Assembly (NCBI RefSeq): GCF_023845585.1
Contig: NZ_JAMQHS010000009.1
Location: forward strand, 124,001 to 188,000
Direction: 5' to 3'
DNA from: Clostridium sp. CMCC3677
GTDB taxonomy: Bacteria > Bacillota > Clostridia > Clostridiales > Clostridiaceae
Length of the DNA stretch: 64,000 nt
The first letter of the stretch is position 1. Each line of letters begins with the position of its first letter. A program made the translations under genes and the position numbers. The notes beneath the pieces are model-generated. The model was not told the origin of the DNA. It saw only the letters and a list, made by a program, of their open reading frames with translations, and ran no database searches. This document shows positions 63,114 to 64,000 of this stretch, in pieces.

Positions 63114-64000
63114 ATGATTACACAATCATTAGAAAGAAAGTTATTTACCATACTTGAAATGTTAGCTGATAGCAAAGAAAAAGCTTTAAAAGATTTTTCG
63201 GATGAACTTGGTGTTAGTACTAGAAGTATTAGAACTTACTTAAAGCAATTACAGGAAGAAATACCTAAGGATGTTGTAGAAATAGTAAAGACTAATAATT
63301 CTCAGTATAAGCTAAATGTGAAAGATGATGAAAAATTTAAGCAATTGCTAGAGTTAAATAGAAGACAAAAACAAAAATTTTGTCAATTAAATAATCCAGA
63401 AGAAAGAATTGATTATTTAATAAACAGGTTAGTAGGACTTAATGAGATTGTGACAATTGATGATTTAGCAGAAGAAATGAATGTAGGAAGGACTACTTTA
63501 GTTAAAGATTTAAAAAAAGTAGATCAGAAGTTAGATGAGTATGGATTAATATTAAAGAGAAAAACAAATTCAGGAATAAAAATTGAAGGCGATGAAATTA
63601 ATTTAAGATTAATCATACTTGAACATTTATGTAAAACATATAATGATTCAATAATTTTATTAGAAAGCAATAATATTCTTACTAAAAAAGAGATTATTAA
63701 ACTTCAAGAACAAATAGTAATAAATCTAAAAGAAAATAGATTTAGTGTAACTGAAGCCTTAATAAATAACTTAATAAGATATATAGCAGTAATGCTAATG
63801 AGATTGAAGAATAATAAAAATATAATTTCACTACAATCACAATATAAAATAATAAAGGAATCAGAAGAGTATGAAATAGGAAAAACTATAAAAAATACAA
63901 TTGAAACATTAAAAGATGAAAAGATTGATGATTTAGAAATAATTTTTATAGTAATGCCTTTACTTGGAAGAAATGCACCTTTGTATCATGAAGTATTAAG
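63114..64000 (+). CDS. BglG/MtlR-type PRD transcriptional regulator, N-terminal part (partial)
   Basis: Open through the end of the window, so at least 295 codons. Two helix-turn-helix domains: residues about 8-60 (LFTILEMLADSKEKALKDFS, then SDELGVSTRSIRTYLKQL), of Mga/HTH_11 type, and about 100-150 (TIDDLAEEMNVGRTTLVKDL). IKIEGDEINLRLIILEHL leads into the first PRD domain with SVTEALINNLIRYIAVMLMRL. It is the pattern of PTS-controlled activators or antiterminators such as MtlR, LicR and ManR. PTS domains may follow beyond the window. GAGGGG lies eight bases before the ATG. The target operon is probably outside the window to the right. Confidence 0.85.
   Translation, partial: MITQSLERKLFTILEMLADSKEKALKDFSDELGVSTRSIRTYLKQLQEEIPKDVVEIVKTNNSQYKLNVKDDEKFKQLLELNRRQKQKFCQLNNPEERIDYLINRLVGLNEIVTIDDLAEEMNVGRTTLVKDLKKVDQKLDEYGLILKRKTNSGIKIEGDEINLRLIILEHLCKTYNDSIILLESNNILTKKEIIKLQEQIVINLKENRFSVTEALINNLIRYIAVMLMRLKNNKNIISLQSQYKIIKESEEYEIGKTIKNTIETLKDEKIDDLEIIFIVMPLLGRNAPLYHEVL

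Overview
The window is low-GC (roughly 27-28% by eye), uses AT-rich codons and strong AGGAGG-type ribosome binding sites, and carries a butyryl-CoA operon (crt-bcd-etfB-etfA-hbd) next to rex, an [FeFe] hydrogenase, the hydrogenase maturase hydE, and a flavin-based lactate dehydrogenase/Etf operon. This points to a saccharolytic, butyrate- and H2-forming member of Clostridium sensu stricto. I do not name a species. No rRNA, tRNA or CRISPR array was seen.

Layout. 0-9.4 kb: end of a MATE transporter, a phosphohexomutase, a cation/proton antiporter, a formate/nitrite channel with a Rex-type operator, beta-carbonic anhydrase, 5-formyl-THF cyclo-ligase, and metY behind a SAM-I riboswitch. 9.4-22.3 kb: thrS with a T-box leader, an HNH protein, glpP-glpT, ispF, a SigI(C-terminal)-RsgI fusion, a polysaccharide deacetylase, a DUF3298-type protein preceded by clustered DnaA boxes, a YitT protein and hydE. 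22.4-30.4 kb: a P-type ATPase behind a yybP-ykoY (Mn2+) riboswitch, then a FadR-type regulator and the lactate operon, whose permease gene has collapsed to a 128-codon remnant. 30.8-39.2 kb: patatin, SEC-C protein, mannose-1-phosphate guanylyltransferase, a lipoprotein, a zinc-dependent phospholipase-like protein, and a CadC-CadA metal resistance pair. 39.7-45.5 kb: rex and the butyryl-CoA operon with two identical Rex operators. 45.6-64 kb: a C_GCAxxG_C_C protein, Ogg, a monomeric [FeFe] hydrogenase, a two-component system with an orphan solute-binding lipoprotein, CIRCE-groES-groEL, an orphan pilin, guanine-riboswitch-guaB-guaA, a FliB-like methylase, a second deacetylase, a Gly-X3 repeat protein and the start of a PRD/BglG-type regulator.

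How the genes work together. Rex appears to link the redox genes: operators lie before crt, before the formate channel and, in weaker form, before the lactate operon. Hydrogenase, HydE, two Etf pairs and Bcd then form a reductant-disposal theme. RNA switches are frequent: SAM-I, T-box(Thr), Mn2+ and guanine, each followed by a recognisable terminator.

The most striking non-gene feature is a family of about ten intergenic imperfect palindromes, 73-217 bp long. They have GGCTCTGTTTTAA-type inverted ends and, in three copies, perfect 8-bp flanking direct repeats. They look like non-autonomous mobile elements (MITEs), with full-length (217 bp), internally deleted (about 100 bp) and divergent subfamilies. 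A second, unrelated intergenic repeat of about 90 bp occurs twice near the right end.
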